Below, piece by piece: positions 33,611 through 43,227 of a stretch of DNA of 64,000 nt; the first letter of the stretch is position 1, and every line of letters begins with the position of its first letter. Made by a program: the position numbers and the translations under genes. The stretch comes from Planctomycetota bacterium (GTDB taxonomy: Bacteria > Planctomycetota > UBA1135 > GCA-002686595), in NCBI GenBank assembly GCA_947484275.1, contig CANKOY010000008.1, positions 22,352 through 86,351 of the forward strand, read 5' to 3'. The notes below the pieces were generated by a model that was given only the letters and a program-made list of their open reading frames with translations, searched no databases and was not told where the DNA came from.

Positions 33611-36600
33611 ATGGACAAGTCAATGAACTCACACAGCCGTTTGCCTGCCCTCGGGCAGATTGCACCGCTCGCCCTCGGGCTTCTTGTGCTCGGCTGCAGC
33701 GGCGGAGGCAGCGGCGGAGGCGGGGGCGGCAGCATTCAGGTTCAGAGCCTGAACTTGGCGGCGAACAGCATCTGGGCCATCAACCGCCCGATCACGATCG
33801 AGTTCAGCTCGCCCGTCGACTTCTCGACGGTGAACCTCAACTCGATCAACATTCGTCAGATCAGTGGCACGCCGGCGGTTGGGGAATTCTCCCTGATCAA
33901 TCCGACCACCGTGCAATTCCAGCCCCTGTGCCCGCGACTGCCCGACTTCTCGGACTCCGGGTTGAATGTCGGCGGTGTCGAGTACGAGATGCGCCTGGTG
34001 GGGAATTCGCCCTACTCGGTTCGTTCGACCACGGGCGCGGCGCTCACCACAAGCGAGCAACGTCTCTTCAGCACCCCGAATACGCTCGACCCGGCGGGCT
34101 TGTTCTTCGACGACGTCGCGGGATCGCCGGTGCCGATCGTGCGCCTGCAAAATTCAACGGAGACCGAAGCCTCCTACGTCGAAGTTGGCGGCGACCCTGC
34201 GGCGCGAGTTTATTTCGAACGCATCCTCTCGGGGCCCGGCGCCGGAACGGTGGCGCTCGCTGGCGGGTTCCAATTGCCGCTGAACTTGCTGAGCGATCCG
34301 ACGACGAAGCTCGCCTTCATGATCGTGCTCAACCAGCCGATCGACCCCAGCGCAGCGAACCTCAGTTCCTCGCGCATTCGCGTGCGGTATCTCGACACGA
34401 CGACCACTCCCACCTGGAAGACGATCAGTTCACTAGTGACCCTGGTGGAGAACTGTGCCGGACGGGGAAGTCTGGTCCGCATCGAACCGCTGGGATCCCT
34501 GCCCCCCGGCACTGAATTGCGCTGCTTCATCGAGCCGGAGTTCCGCGACCTGGTCGGCGAAACCAATTCGGTGACCCAATCCAACTTCGCGCCGAGTTCC
34601 ACCCTGGCCGCGGCGGGAACCATCGGCGACTCGCTCGAAGAGGAATTCAACGTGGGCGGCACCGCTCCCGGGTCGCGCGAAGAACTCAACCCGCCCCTCG
34701 GATTGCCTGTTGCGGATTGGGGCAACGGTAGCCTCTCAACGGCCTTCAGCTTCAGCGGCACAGGCGGCCCCGGTGGGGATTTCGACTGGGACGTGAAGGC
34801 TGGCCAGGTCTTCGTGCTCGACACCGCAACGACGATCCTCGTCGGCGGTCCGAATTTCGCGCCAACGGGGCAGCAGGTGGTCGTTGGGGGCGTGCTCGAC
34901 CTGCGCAACTTCCGAGTGGCCCTGGGCGGAGTCTTGAAGATTCAGGGCCAGACGCCGGTAACGATCCTCGCGTCCGGGACCGTAGAGATCTTCGGCACGA
35001 TCGAGATCAGCGGCACAGACTCGAAAGGCGTCAGTACTCTCAACACGACGAACATTCCCGAGCCTGGTGCCCCAGGGGTCGCCGGCGGCGGCACGGGTGG
35101 AACTGGAAGCCCGCTTACGAACGCATCCTCGCCCAAGGGCACCAATGGACAGGGCGCCTTCGCAGCGCCTGATCTCGGCGGGCTCGGCGGCCAGGCTACG
35201 TTCTGGACTGGCGGCGCGGGTAACGTCGATGCACGCCGGGGCACCGGCGGTGGCGGCGGTCGGTTCGGCGGAGACCAGATTTCACCCACGACTGGAATCT
35301 TCGATCAGACCTTCATCGGCCTAGATGCGGAGCCGGGCTTCAACAACCTCTTCACCGGCTCGCCCCCTCCGACGGGAGTCGTGACCGGACAATTTCCGCC
35401 CGTGGGCGGAGCGGTCGGCGTCTCGCCGTTCACCGACAACAACGCGAACAACAACTTCATCGGCAGTGTCTTTGACACGACCACCAGCACTGTCATCGCT
35501 GGCGAGCTGACCCGGCCCTGGGCCGGCGCCGGCGGTGGAGGTGGTGGTGATGCGATTTGGTCCTCTGGCACGCCGTTCCCGGTTCTGCCCTTCAACCCCG
35601 GCGAGGACGAGAAAGGCGCCGGCGGCGGCGGCGGCGGCGGATCGCTTCAGATCCTATCCCTGGGCAAGATCACTTTCGGGGCGGCCGGGAGGATCAATTG
35701 CCGTGGCGGTGCAGGCGGTGGCGGTGAGAACACGAACTTCGTCGACCGCGTGGGCGGTGGTTCCGGAGCCGGCTCCGGCGGCCACGTAATCCTCCAAACG
35801 GCTTCGAAGATTGACTTCTCCTTGGCCACTTCGACCACGCAGATTTCGATCCTGGCCACCGGTGGGCAGGGCGGCGCGGGAATGGGCAACCAGGGCGGAG
35901 CTCAGATCGGGCCCGGTGGCGCGCAAGAGACCACTCCCCTGGCCGATGCATGCCCGCCAGGCTTCCCCACGACCCAGTGCCGCGGAGTAATTTCCGGTGC
36001 GGGCGGCGACGGCAGCCCAGGGGTTATCCAGCTTCACACTCCCAACGGGTTGTTGGGTCAAGACATCTTGCTGCCCGGGAATCGGACCCTCTTCGACCTT
36101 TGCAAACCTCGGCCCGTGGCTGCGTCTCTGACCCAGCGCCTCATCCCGAGCTTCGGTCGTTCATCAGTCGCTCGCTCGCTGTGGATTCCCCTGGGCCTGA
36201 GCGCCTTTGACCCGACCGGTTCGCCGGCCTTCAAGGTCTCGACGTTCGACTTCGGAGATGTCAACACAGCTACAGGTCAGGTACTGACGACCAATGGTGT
36301 CGTGAATCTTGGGCCGCCGCTTCTGGGGCCCGCAACCATCGCAGTGGGGCCGACCCTGCCGTTCATCGACCCCTCAGGGCGCACGATCTTCATGGATGCG
36401 ACGCCCCTGATCGGTGGCGCGCAGGAGTACTTCGTGAACAACCCGGGCCTGCTCAAGCGCAGCACCCTGCGTCTATCGCAGGTGGGGCAACCCACAAACA
36501 ATGTGCGCTTCGACGTGGTGTCCGTCGTCCTCGACACGACGCTGGTCACGCCGCGCCTGAAGATCACGACCTCGAGCTCGGAAGCTCAATTGACGTCGTT

Positions 36601-36943
36601 CAGCGCTCCGGGCGGAGTTGCTGCTGAGTTGATCCCGACTTACTTCCGGGTGAAGACCAACGGCGTGCTCGGCTCGCTGCCGAATTCGGCAGCGGTGTTC
36701 CTGAAGTTCCAGGTGGCTCCGGAGACCCCGGGCGGCGTGCCGGATACGGCGGCTGCGGTGCCGCCGACCCCCGGGTCGGACGTCAGCGTTATCAACGCGG
36801 CGCAGCTTGCGGGCCCGAATCCGCCGCGCTTCCGTTTCGTGCGCTTCCAGGTCGAGTTCGACATCGACCGGCTCAACACTGGGATCACCCCCCTGACTCC
36901 GCTGCCGTCGCTCGACTTCCTGCGACTGCCCTTCCGTCACTAG
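33611..36943 (+). CDS. Giant glycine-rich Ig-like lipoprotein
   Basis: A 1110-residue predicted lipoprotein of unknown function. The signal peptide has a good lipobox (LVLGC, Cys29), followed by a Ser/Gly spacer. Residues about 40-110 form a Big_5-type Ig-like domain (AINRPITIEFSSPVDFSTVN). The middle carries beta-strand repeats (LASGTVEIFGTIEISGTDSK) and then long glycine-rich segments with PGAPGVAGGGTGGTGS and AGGGGGGDA between about residues 485 and 800. The C-terminus is FRFVRFQVEFDID...LPSLDFLRLPFRH. The order Ig-like, strand repeats, glycine-rich loops, C-terminal strands matches the protein at 50592-53936, so they are paralogues. It is followed by a clear terminator. Confidence 0.75.
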   Translation: MDKSMNSHSRLPALGQIAPLALGLLVLGCSGGGSGGGGGGSIQVQSLNLAANSIWAINRPITIEFSSPVDFSTVNLNSINIRQISGTPAVGEFSLINPTTVQFQPLCPRLPDFSDSGLNVGGVEYEMRLVGNSPYSVRSTTGAALTTSEQRLFSTPNTLDPAGLFFDDVAGSPVPIVRLQNSTETEASYVEVGGDPAARVYFERILSGPGAGTVALAGGFQLPLNLLSDPTTKLAFMIVLNQPIDPSAANLSSSRIRVRYLDTTTTPTWKTISSLVTLVENCAGRGSLVRIEPLGSLPPGTELRCFIEPEFRDLVGETNSVTQSNFAPSSTLAAAGTIGDSLEEEFNVGGTAPGSREELNPPLGLPVADWGNGSLSTAFSFSGTGGPGGDFDWDVKAGQVFVLDTATTILVGGPNFAPTGQQVVVGGVLDLRNFRVALGGVLKIQGQTPVTILASGTVEIFGTIEISGTDSKGVSTLNTTNIPEPGAPGVAGGGTGGTGSPLTNASSPKGTNGQGAFAAPDLGGLGGQATFWTGGAGNVDARRGTGGGGGRFGGDQISPTTGIFDQTFIGLDAEPGFNNLFTGSPPPTGVVTGQFPPVGGAVGVSPFTDNNANNNFIGSVFDTTTSTVIAGELTRPWAGAGGGGGGDAIWSSGTPFPVLPFNPGEDEKGAGGGGGGGSLQILSLGKITFGAAGRINCRGGAGGGGENTNFVDRVGGGSGAGSGGHVILQTASKIDFSLATSTTQISILATGGQGGAGMGNQGGAQIGPGGAQETTPLADACPPGFPTTQCRGVISGAGGDGSPGVIQLHTPNGLLGQDILLPGNRTLFDLCKPRPVAASLTQRLIPSFGRSSVARSLWIPLGLSAFDPTGSPAFKVSTFDFGDVNTATGQVLTTNGVVNLGPPLLGPATIAVGPTLPFIDPSGRTIFMDATPLIGGAQEYFVNNPGLLKRSTLRLSQVGQPTNNVRFDVVSVVLDTTLVTPRLKITTSSSEAQLTSFSAPGGVAAELIPTYFRVKTNGVLGSLPNSAAVFLKFQVAPETPGGVPDTAAAVPPTPGSDVSVINAAQLAGPNPPRFRFVRFQVEFDIDRLNTGITPLTPLPSLDFLRLPFRH

Positions 36944-36959
36944 GAGTCGTTGATCGCAA

Positions 36960-37012
36960 CCGCGCCCCGCGCGCCGGCCAATGGGTCGGAGCGCGGGGCG
37001 CGGCGTTTGTTC
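36960..37012 (+). terminator. Rho-independent terminator
   Basis: A perfect 13-bp stem (36960-36972 with 36991-37003) around an 18-base loop, followed by the T-rich stretch CGTTTGTTCT. It lies 16 bases after the glycine-rich lipoprotein stop and separates it from the next gene. Confidence 0.75.
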
Positions 37013-37073
37013 TGTCGCAGTGTGTCGCCTCGATCGGCGCAAACGTTGGAGCGCGCGCACGTGACTTGATTCA

Positions 37074-38954
37074 ATGTCCAGCGTGCATCCTGCGCTCGCC
37101 TGCGTGCTCCACCTGTCAAGGTTCGCTTCGTACGCGAGCGTGCTGCTCCTGAGTGTCGCCTGCGGACCGGATACACCACCCCAGCCCGCCCTGCGGCTGT
37201 TGGACGTGCGACCGCGCGAGCGCACCAGCGTCTACTTGAACGAGCCGATCGTCATGCACTTTTCGGGCGAGCTGGACCGAGCCTCGGTCACCGCCCTGAG
37301 CGTGCGCATCACAACACTCGCAGGTCGGCCGGCCAGTGGCACGCGTTTCGTCGTGGGCCGGGAGTTGATATTCGTGCCGGATCCTGTGCTCGCTCCGAAT
37401 CTGTTGGACGGTGGATACCTGCCGAATTCCACCTACGTCATCGAGTTGGCGGGCTTTCCGCGGGTCGACGGCCTGCGAACTGTGGACGGCGGGTGTCTCG
37501 CGAATACCCAACGTGTCGAGTTTCGCACCGTCCAGATCGAGAGTCCGCGCGGGGGACCGCTGTTCATCGACGACTCGCCGGACCACGGCATGCCGCTCTT
37601 GATCAGCAGCAAATATGCGGGAGGTCCTCCCAATCGGCCGCGAATGTCCGCTCAATCCGGTCTGGAGCTCGAGGGCGAGGAGCCTATTGACCCCTCCACC
37701 CTGTCGGACGATGACTTCGCATTGGTGATCGACGATGGCCCGGGGAATCGGCGCGAATATCCCCTGCGGGCGCTCTTGACCGAGAACCACAACAAACGCG
37801 CCTTCCATCGCCAGGGCACCACTCGCCTGCGGCTCCTGCCGGGAACGCTTGTCCCGCCGGGCGACTACCGCCTGCGAATCAACTTCGCTTCTTTGCACCT
37901 GCGCGATCTTTCCGGCCACCCGATCCCGGTGATTGGCCGGGAACAGCTGAAGCAACTGCAGATCCGCGTCATGCATCAGCCGCCTGAGGGAATCCGGGGT
38001 GAGCACCTCGAGGAGTTCCTGAAGATTGAAAAGCGCTCTAGCGTCCTGGTCTCAGGCGCCGACGGAACCGCGCTATGGTCGAGCACGGGACGCGTGGAGG
38101 TGCGCTTCCCGGCCAGCGCAGGCGACGGATCCCAGGGCGACGTCCGCTTCACCGCCACGGAACAACGCGCGCGTCTGTCCGCCGCGCGCTTGAGCGTGCC
38201 GCTTGAGGTGGCCACGGTTCTCGACGGCGGCTCCGGCCTGTGTGTGCTCGCCAGCCAGGGTGCCATTGAGATTGCTGGCAAGCTGCGCCGCGAGGGCCAA
38301 GTACAGATCGCGCCCATGCCTGAAATGCGCGTCGGGGACACCCTGTCCGACTGGATCCAGAAGCAGACCCACACAACACTGCCGCTGACGGTGATCGTGG
38401 CCGGCGGTGATCTGCGAATCAGTGGCGAACTAGATGTCCCTGGCCCGTTGCTCCTGGTGGCCGGCGGTCGGATTCGCGTCTCGGGTCGGATCCGAGTCGC
38501 GGGGGCAGAGCCCGTGGGTGCGAGTTACCTCTCGGATCGCGGCGAGGACGGTGCCATAGCCATGTGGTCAGCCCGCGCCGGCGAGCGGATCGAGGCGAAA
38601 CTCGCCGACGCGCCCTTGACCCTGGATCCGCCGCGACTCAATCCACTCGTCCGCCCCCTGACCTATGCGGTGGTTTCCAAGCCCATACCGTCCGAGGGGC
38701 GTGTGAGCCGGTGGCTTTTCGCCGAGGAACCACGGGGACGGGCCGGAGCAGGCAGTCTGCGCGTTGGCTACATCGGCGAGCGGCTCTCCGCCGACGCCTC
38801 GGGCAGCTTCGAGGATGAAGTGGAGGACCCGGCCTTGCTCGTGGATTGCCCGACCTTGCGCTTGGTGCTGCGGCTTGAGGTGCCCGTTGAGCCGAACGCG
38901 CCCTGGGATCCGCCGACGATCGATGCAGTCCGAGTGCGCTGGGAGACCCAGTGA
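37074..38954 (+). CDS. Ig-like lipoprotein related to the giant lipoproteins
   Basis: A 626-residue predicted lipoprotein: hydrophobic signal and lipobox SVAC (Cys30) followed by GPD. The N-terminal Big_5-like segment is SVYLNEPIVMHFSGELDRAS. Near residues 440-485 are the strand repeats VIVAGGDLRISGELDVPGPL and GGRIRVSGRIRVAG, as in the 33.6-kb and 50.6-kb proteins but without long glycine-rich loops. The C-terminus is LRLVLRLEVPV, then PPTIDAVRVRWETQ, matching the shared end motif. The stop overlaps the GTG of the prepilin peptidase gene, so the two are translationally coupled. That ties this family to pilus biogenesis. Confidence 0.72.
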   Translation: MSSVHPALACVLHLSRFASYASVLLLSVACGPDTPPQPALRLLDVRPRERTSVYLNEPIVMHFSGELDRASVTALSVRITTLAGRPASGTRFVVGRELIFVPDPVLAPNLLDGGYLPNSTYVIELAGFPRVDGLRTVDGGCLANTQRVEFRTVQIESPRGGPLFIDDSPDHGMPLLISSKYAGGPPNRPRMSAQSGLELEGEEPIDPSTLSDDDFALVIDDGPGNRREYPLRALLTENHNKRAFHRQGTTRLRLLPGTLVPPGDYRLRINFASLHLRDLSGHPIPVIGREQLKQLQIRVMHQPPEGIRGEHLEEFLKIEKRSSVLVSGADGTALWSSTGRVEVRFPASAGDGSQGDVRFTATEQRARLSAARLSVPLEVATVLDGGSGLCVLASQGAIEIAGKLRREGQVQIAPMPEMRVGDTLSDWIQKQTHTTLPLTVIVAGGDLRISGELDVPGPLLLVAGGRIRVSGRIRVAGAEPVGASYLSDRGEDGAIAMWSARAGERIEAKLADAPLTLDPPRLNPLVRPLTYAVVSKPIPSEGRVSRWLFAEEPRGRAGAGSLRVGYIGERLSADASGSFEDEVEDPALLVDCPTLRLVLRLEVPVEPNAPWDPPTIDAVRVRWETQ

Positions 38955-39871
38955 ACCTGTTCGAACTAGCCCCGGAACTGCAGTTGTTTTGGTGGACGGC
39001 GATGGGCCTGTTCGTGGGCTCATTCCTAAACGTCGCCATTCACCGGCTTCCGCGGCCGGGGATGACCGTCTCCAAGCCGCGACGCTCCCTGTGCCCGAGT
39101 TGCGCGCGCTCCCTGACCTGGAAGGAGAACGTCCCGCTGTTTTCCTGGCTGCTCCAGGGGGGGAACTGCCGCGGCTGTGGATGGCGGATTCCCTGGCGTT
39201 ATCCCTTGGTGGAGTTGCTGACCGCCTTGCTCTGGTTTGCCGTGGCTTGGATCACGCCGAGCGGGGAATGGGATCTGATTCTGGTCCGGGTCCTCGTGGT
39301 CAGCGGCTTGATCGTGGCCACCTTCGTGGACTTCGAGCACTTTGAAATCCCCGACGAGATCTCGATCGGTGGCATGGTCGCGGCGCCGATCCTCTCGTTT
39401 CTCGTGCCCGCCCTGCACCGGGAGACGGCCCTAGCCCTGGTTTTCAGCAGTGGCGACTCGGTCGATCGCACAGGGGCCTTTCTGGCCAGCCTTGCGGGTC
39501 TGGCCGCCGGCGGGGGAGTGCTCTTGCTGATTGGTTGGATCGGAAAACTGCTGTTTCGCCGTGACGCCATGGGGCTTGGGGACGTGAAACTGCTGGCGGC
39601 AGCTGGCGGATTCGTCGGGCCCGGGGCGGCAATGGTGGCCCTGGTGATCGGTTCGCTTGTGGCCTCGGTTGCCGGGGTGCTCAACGTCGCGCGTTTCTAT
39701 TGGATCAGTCGCTCGCGCGTTCGCAAACGTGCTGCGAGCAAGGCTCCCGCGCGATCCCTGGCCTCGGCTCGGGTGGCCGGCCGGTACTTGCCCTTCGGAC
39801 CGTACCTTGCGATTGGAGTTGGAATCGTGCTGCTCGCCTGGAATCATGTCGTGGGTTGGATCCCTCGGTAG
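38951..39871 (+). CDS. pilD: Prepilin peptidase/N-methyltransferase
   Basis: Inner-membrane aspartic protease that cuts prepilin leaders and methylates the new N-terminus. The 306-residue polytopic protein starts with a membrane segment containing MGLFVGSFLNVAIHRLPR. The cytoplasmic loop has two cysteine pairs (CPSC and CRGC), marking the bifunctional form. Catalytic aspartates are in VDFEHFEIPDEIS and in GLGDVKLL. About eight membrane segments are expected. The start is a GTG overlapping the stop of the upstream lipoprotein gene. Its substrate is presumably the pilin at 47650-48405. Confidence 0.95.
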   Translation: MNLFELAPELQLFWWTAMGLFVGSFLNVAIHRLPRPGMTVSKPRRSLCPSCARSLTWKENVPLFSWLLQGGNCRGCGWRIPWRYPLVELLTALLWFAVAWITPSGEWDLILVRVLVVSGLIVATFVDFEHFEIPDEISIGGMVAAPILSFLVPALHRETALALVFSSGDSVDRTGAFLASLAGLAAGGGVLLLIGWIGKLLFRRDAMGLGDVKLLAAAGGFVGPGAAMVALVIGSLVASVAGVLNVARFYWISRSRVRKRAASKAPARSLASARVAGRYLPFGPYLAIGVGIVLLAWNHVVGWIPR

Positions 39872-40025
39872 CGCGCGTCAGCCGCTCGACGATCCGACGA
39901 CTCTTCGGTTTCGAAGAGCACGGTTTCTCTCGCGCAGTCGCACCTTGTCGGGACTGATTTCGGTTTCCGAGTCAGGGTCGCGGCTCGCGTTTCATCAACG
40001 GCACGAACTTCCAGGACTACTACCG

Positions 40026-40715
40026 ATGACTATCGGCCTCAATCGAATCTCTCTCGCGGGCCTCGGGCTCGCAATGGCGCTGTTCAGCGGCGCTTGTCAG
40101 ACCGAACGCGCCTATCGCGATGCTCTCGAGGAGCAGACCGCCGAAAACCGGCGACTGCGCGAAGAGCGCACGCAGATCAAGGGCGACATCCGCGACATGT
40201 CCTACCAGCACGAGTCGCTGGAGAACGCGCTGGCAGAAGCCAACGCGAAATTGCTCGAGGTTCCCAAGCAGGACACCTCGGCGAATGCCAAACGCTTCCC
40301 CGAACTGGATTCCGCCGGAGTGGCCTACGGATTGCGCAACGGCGAGATGGTCGTGACGATGTCGTCGGACATCACCTTCGCCTCGGGCAAGGCGGAACTC
40401 TCCAAGGCCGGGCGCAGCGCGCTGAGCAGCGTGGCGAAGGCGCTGTTGCGCGAGTACCCCGACGCGGAGTACTGGATCGAGGGCCACACAGATTCCGATC
40501 CGATCACCAAGTCCAAGTTCGGATCCAATCGCGAGCTTTCGATCGAGCGCGCGATGGCGGTGCTGCACTACTTCGTGGGCGATGCCGACGTGCCCGATTC
40601 GAAATGCGTCGTCGCTGGCTGGGGTCAGTACCGCCCCGTCGCTAGTGGCACCACGAAGGAAAGCAAGTCGAAGAATCGCCGCGTGGAAATCGTCGTTCAC
40701 CGGCCGACCAAGTAG
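40026..40715 (+). CDS. OmpA/Pal-like peptidoglycan-associated lipoprotein
   Basis: A 229-residue predicted outer-membrane lipoprotein. Signal and lipobox SGAC (Cys24) are followed by a coiled coil (about 30-85: YRDALEEQTAENRRLREERT). The C-terminal OmpA-like domain (about 110-228) has ASGKAELSKAGRSALSSVAK, EGHTDSDPITKSKFGSNREL and NRRVEIVVH, with the diaminopimelate-contact Asp/Arg positions apparently kept. The ATG at 40026 is chosen because it precedes the signal directly. It probably anchors outer membrane to peptidoglycan; with a coiled coil it could alternatively be a pilus- or motility-associated peptidoglycan tether. It lies 154 bases after pilD. Confidence 0.87.
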   Translation: MTIGLNRISLAGLGLAMALFSGACQTERAYRDALEEQTAENRRLREERTQIKGDIRDMSYQHESLENALAEANAKLLEVPKQDTSANAKRFPELDSAGVAYGLRNGEMVVTMSSDITFASGKAELSKAGRSALSSVAKALLREYPDAEYWIEGHTDSDPITKSKFGSNRELSIERAMAVLHYFVGDADVPDSKCVVAGWGQYRPVASGTTKESKSKNRRVEIVVHRPTK

Positions 40716-40729
40716 CACTTGTTCGGGCC

Positions 40730-40758
40730 GCGGGTCAGGCGGAACCGCCCTAGCCCGC
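40730..40758 (+). terminator. Terminator-like hairpin after the OmpA-like gene
   Basis: Nested stems: GCGGG (40730-40734) pairs with CCCGC (40754-40758), and inside, GGCGG (40738-40742) with CCGCC (40745-40749). It starts 15 bases after the stop; no U-run follows. Confidence 0.45.
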
Positions 40759-40779
40759 GACTGAATTGTTGCGGCAATA

Positions 40780-40816
40780 CGCCCTCGGGTAGCGGCTGTG
40801 CCGCTGCCTGAGGGCG
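40780..40816 (+). terminator. Strong 17-bp hairpin between the OmpA-like and EF-G-like genes
   Basis: The arms 40780-40796 and 40800-40816 pair over 17 bp with two G-U wobbles around a TGT loop. With the hairpin at 40730-40758 it forms a tandem terminator-like array. A TTT appears a few bases downstream. Confidence 0.6.
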
Positions 40817-40976
40817 CATGCGTTTGTGGAACACTCGCGCCGCTGGGATTCAGCGCGGGGCGTGGTGCTCAAAGCCGCGCCGAGGTCGTACCATGCCCAG
40901 ACGTTCTGTGCAGGTCGCCGCGCGTGGGCGAGCGGCCTAGGCCAACGCAACCCCAACGCGAACCCTCAAGATCACC

Positions 40977-42995
40977 ATGGGTACTGCACTCGAGGCTATC
41001 CGCAACATTGCTTTCGTCGGGCACCCCTCCGCTGGCAAGACCACGCTGGTGGATGCGCTCGCGTTCCAGTTGAAGGTCGTCGACAAGCGGCCTTCCGTGG
41101 CTGAGAAGCGCAGTCTTTGCGACACGGAACCCGAGGCCCAGGACAAGGGGCACACGCTGCAGGCTTCCCTGGTGCAGGTGGAGCAGGAAGGGGTCCAGTA
41201 CACCTTCATCGACACGCCGGGATACGCGGATTTTGTGGCCGACGCAATTTCGAGCATTGCAGTCGCGGACTTGGTGGTCGGCGTGGTCAGCGCAACAGGC
41301 GGCGTCACCCACAACCTCAAGCGCAAGCTGGAACAGGCCCGATCCCTGGGCCGAGCCCGGGCGATCGTGGTGACGCATGTCGACGGTGACAACGCTGACT
41401 TCGATGCCCTGGTGCGCGACTTGCGCGATGGCGTCGGCGAAGTCTGCGTGCCCGTTCTCGTGCCCGATCAAAGCGGTCGAGGCTTCAGCGCGGTGCACAC
41501 GATCTTCAGCGACGGGGGCTCTGCTTGGCGTGCGCAGTTGATGGATCGAATCATGGACGGCTGCGCGGACGAGGCGTTGTTCGCGCGCTACCTCGAGACT
41601 CAGACCCTCAGCGAAGACGACCTGCGTGCCAACCTGCCTGGCGCAATGGTGCAGGGCAAACTCGTCCCGGTACTCGTGGTCAACCCCGTGACCGGCGTGG
41701 GCGTGGACAAGCTCTTGGATTTCCTGCACGACTTCGCGCCCCATGCCGGCGCGCTCGCGCGTAGCTCCGCGGGCGGCCAAGCGATCGCTCCCGATCCCGA
41801 GGCGGATCTCGCGGCCATGGTGTTCCTCGTTCGCACTGACCCGCACGTGGGCAAAGTGCTCGTGGCGCGGATCCTGAGCGGCACGTTGCACTCCCACGAC
41901 ATCTTGGTGGGGCCCACTTCGCCCGATCGCGGCGAAAAGCTGGGGGGCCTGTTCCACCTCGTCGGCGGCAAGCGCCGGGATCCGATCGAGAGCGCCAAGC
42001 CGGGACAGATCGTCGCGCTGACCAAGATCGAACACGCGCACTACGGCGAATGCCTGACCCATGCGGGCAAGCGACCGCTACAGGTCGTTGTTCCGCCGAT
42101 GCCCACGCCAATGGTCTCGCTCGCGGTCGTGCCAAAGACCCGCAACGACGAGCAGAAGATCGGCGAAGCGCTGCACAAACTGGCCTCCGAAGATCCGACC
42201 TTCACCACGAATTTCAATTCGCTGACGCACGAGCTTGTCATGCACGGCATGAGCGAGCTGCACCTGCAGATCATGGAAATGCGCCTCAAGCGCCGTCACG
42301 GCGTCGAGATGAAAACGCATGTTCCGCGCGTGCACTACAAGGAGACGATCACCCGGCCGGCCGAGGGCCAGTACCGACACAAGAAGCAAAGCGGTGGACG
42401 CGGCCAGTTCGCCGAGTGCCATGTGCGCGTGAGGCCACTCGAGAAGGGTGAAGGCTTGCGCTTCACCGACGGCATCGTCGGGGGCTCTATCCCGCGCAAC
42501 CTGATCCCTGCGGTCGAGAAGGGCATGCGCGAGCTGGCCGGTAAGGGAGTCTTGACCCACAGCGAGATCGTGGATCTCGACTTTGAAGTCCACGACGGCA
42601 AGTACCACGATGTCGATTCCGACGAGGCAAGTTTCAAGATTGCCGGGGCGCGGGCGTTCATGGATGCCTTCCGCCGTGCGCATCCGGTGCTGCTCGAGCC
42701 GGTGATGGAGCTCGTGATCTCGATTCCGACCGAACACGCTGGGACGGTCTTCTCGGACATCACCAGCCACCGCCGCGGACAGGTGGTCGACCAGTGGAAC
42801 GAAGCCGACGGTGCTCTGACCGTGATCAAGGCCCACGCGCCGTTGTCCACCGTGCAGACCTACCAGCGCGAGCTGAAGTCCCAGACCGCGGGCGAGGGTT
42901 CATACGTCATGTCGCTTCACGATTACTCTCCGGTGCCAGCCGCGGAACAGGCGCGGATCCTGACTCAGTTTGCCCGCCAGCACGAAGAGGACTAG
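40977..42995 (+). CDS. Elongation factor G-like GTPase (EF-G2 type)
   Basis: A five-domain translational GTPase of 672 residues. G1 is GHPSAGKTT (about residues 15-23), G3 DTPGYADF (near 79), and G4 is THVD instead of NKxD (near 135). Domain III/IV sequences are recognisable: LHKLASEDPTFTTNFNSLTH, MHGMSELHLQIM, GRGQFAECHVRV, and domain V EPVMELVISIPTEHAGTVFS with SDITSHRRGQV. It is divergent from housekeeping EF-G and resembles the EF-G-like paralogue group found in actinobacteria and planctomycetes. Translocase activity is unproven. The ATG at 40977 fits the family start. The pilT gene follows after 232 bases. Confidence 0.88.
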   Translation: MGTALEAIRNIAFVGHPSAGKTTLVDALAFQLKVVDKRPSVAEKRSLCDTEPEAQDKGHTLQASLVQVEQEGVQYTFIDTPGYADFVADAISSIAVADLVVGVVSATGGVTHNLKRKLEQARSLGRARAIVVTHVDGDNADFDALVRDLRDGVGEVCVPVLVPDQSGRGFSAVHTIFSDGGSAWRAQLMDRIMDGCADEALFARYLETQTLSEDDLRANLPGAMVQGKLVPVLVVNPVTGVGVDKLLDFLHDFAPHAGALARSSAGGQAIAPDPEADLAAMVFLVRTDPHVGKVLVARILSGTLHSHDILVGPTSPDRGEKLGGLFHLVGGKRRDPIESAKPGQIVALTKIEHAHYGECLTHAGKRPLQVVVPPMPTPMVSLAVVPKTRNDEQKIGEALHKLASEDPTFTTNFNSLTHELVMHGMSELHLQIMEMRLKRRHGVEMKTHVPRVHYKETITRPAEGQYRHKKQSGGRGQFAECHVRVRPLEKGEGLRFTDGIVGGSIPRNLIPAVEKGMRELAGKGVLTHSEIVDLDFEVHDGKYHDVDSDEASFKIAGARAFMDAFRRAHPVLLEPVMELVISIPTEHAGTVFSDITSHRRGQVVDQWNEADGALTVIKAHAPLSTVQTYQRELKSQTAGEGSYVMSLHDYSPVPAAEQARILTQFARQHEED

Positions 42996-43227
42996 CCGAC
43001 CGTAACAGCCCACTAGCGGGCCGCCGGAAGGGTCAGCAAGCGGGGAGCCCGAGGGCGCGATCCCCGGGCGGCATCCGCCACCCCTCGATTATGTATGGAT
43101 GGCCGCCGGGGGCCTGCACCTCATGAGCGGTCCGAGTCTCTCGCCGCTCCACTAGGAAGTACTTTCCTTGCTTTCGGCCCGCATCGGGCTTGAGTGATCG
43201 CGCGTGCGCTGCCGATGAGGCTCGCCC

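Noticed and set aside
33611..36943. Glycine-rich stretches as assembly artefact or PE_PGRS-like proteins
   Set aside because: The frame is open throughout, codon use is normal and the strand pattern between glycine loops is regular; the rest of the proteins is unlike PE families.
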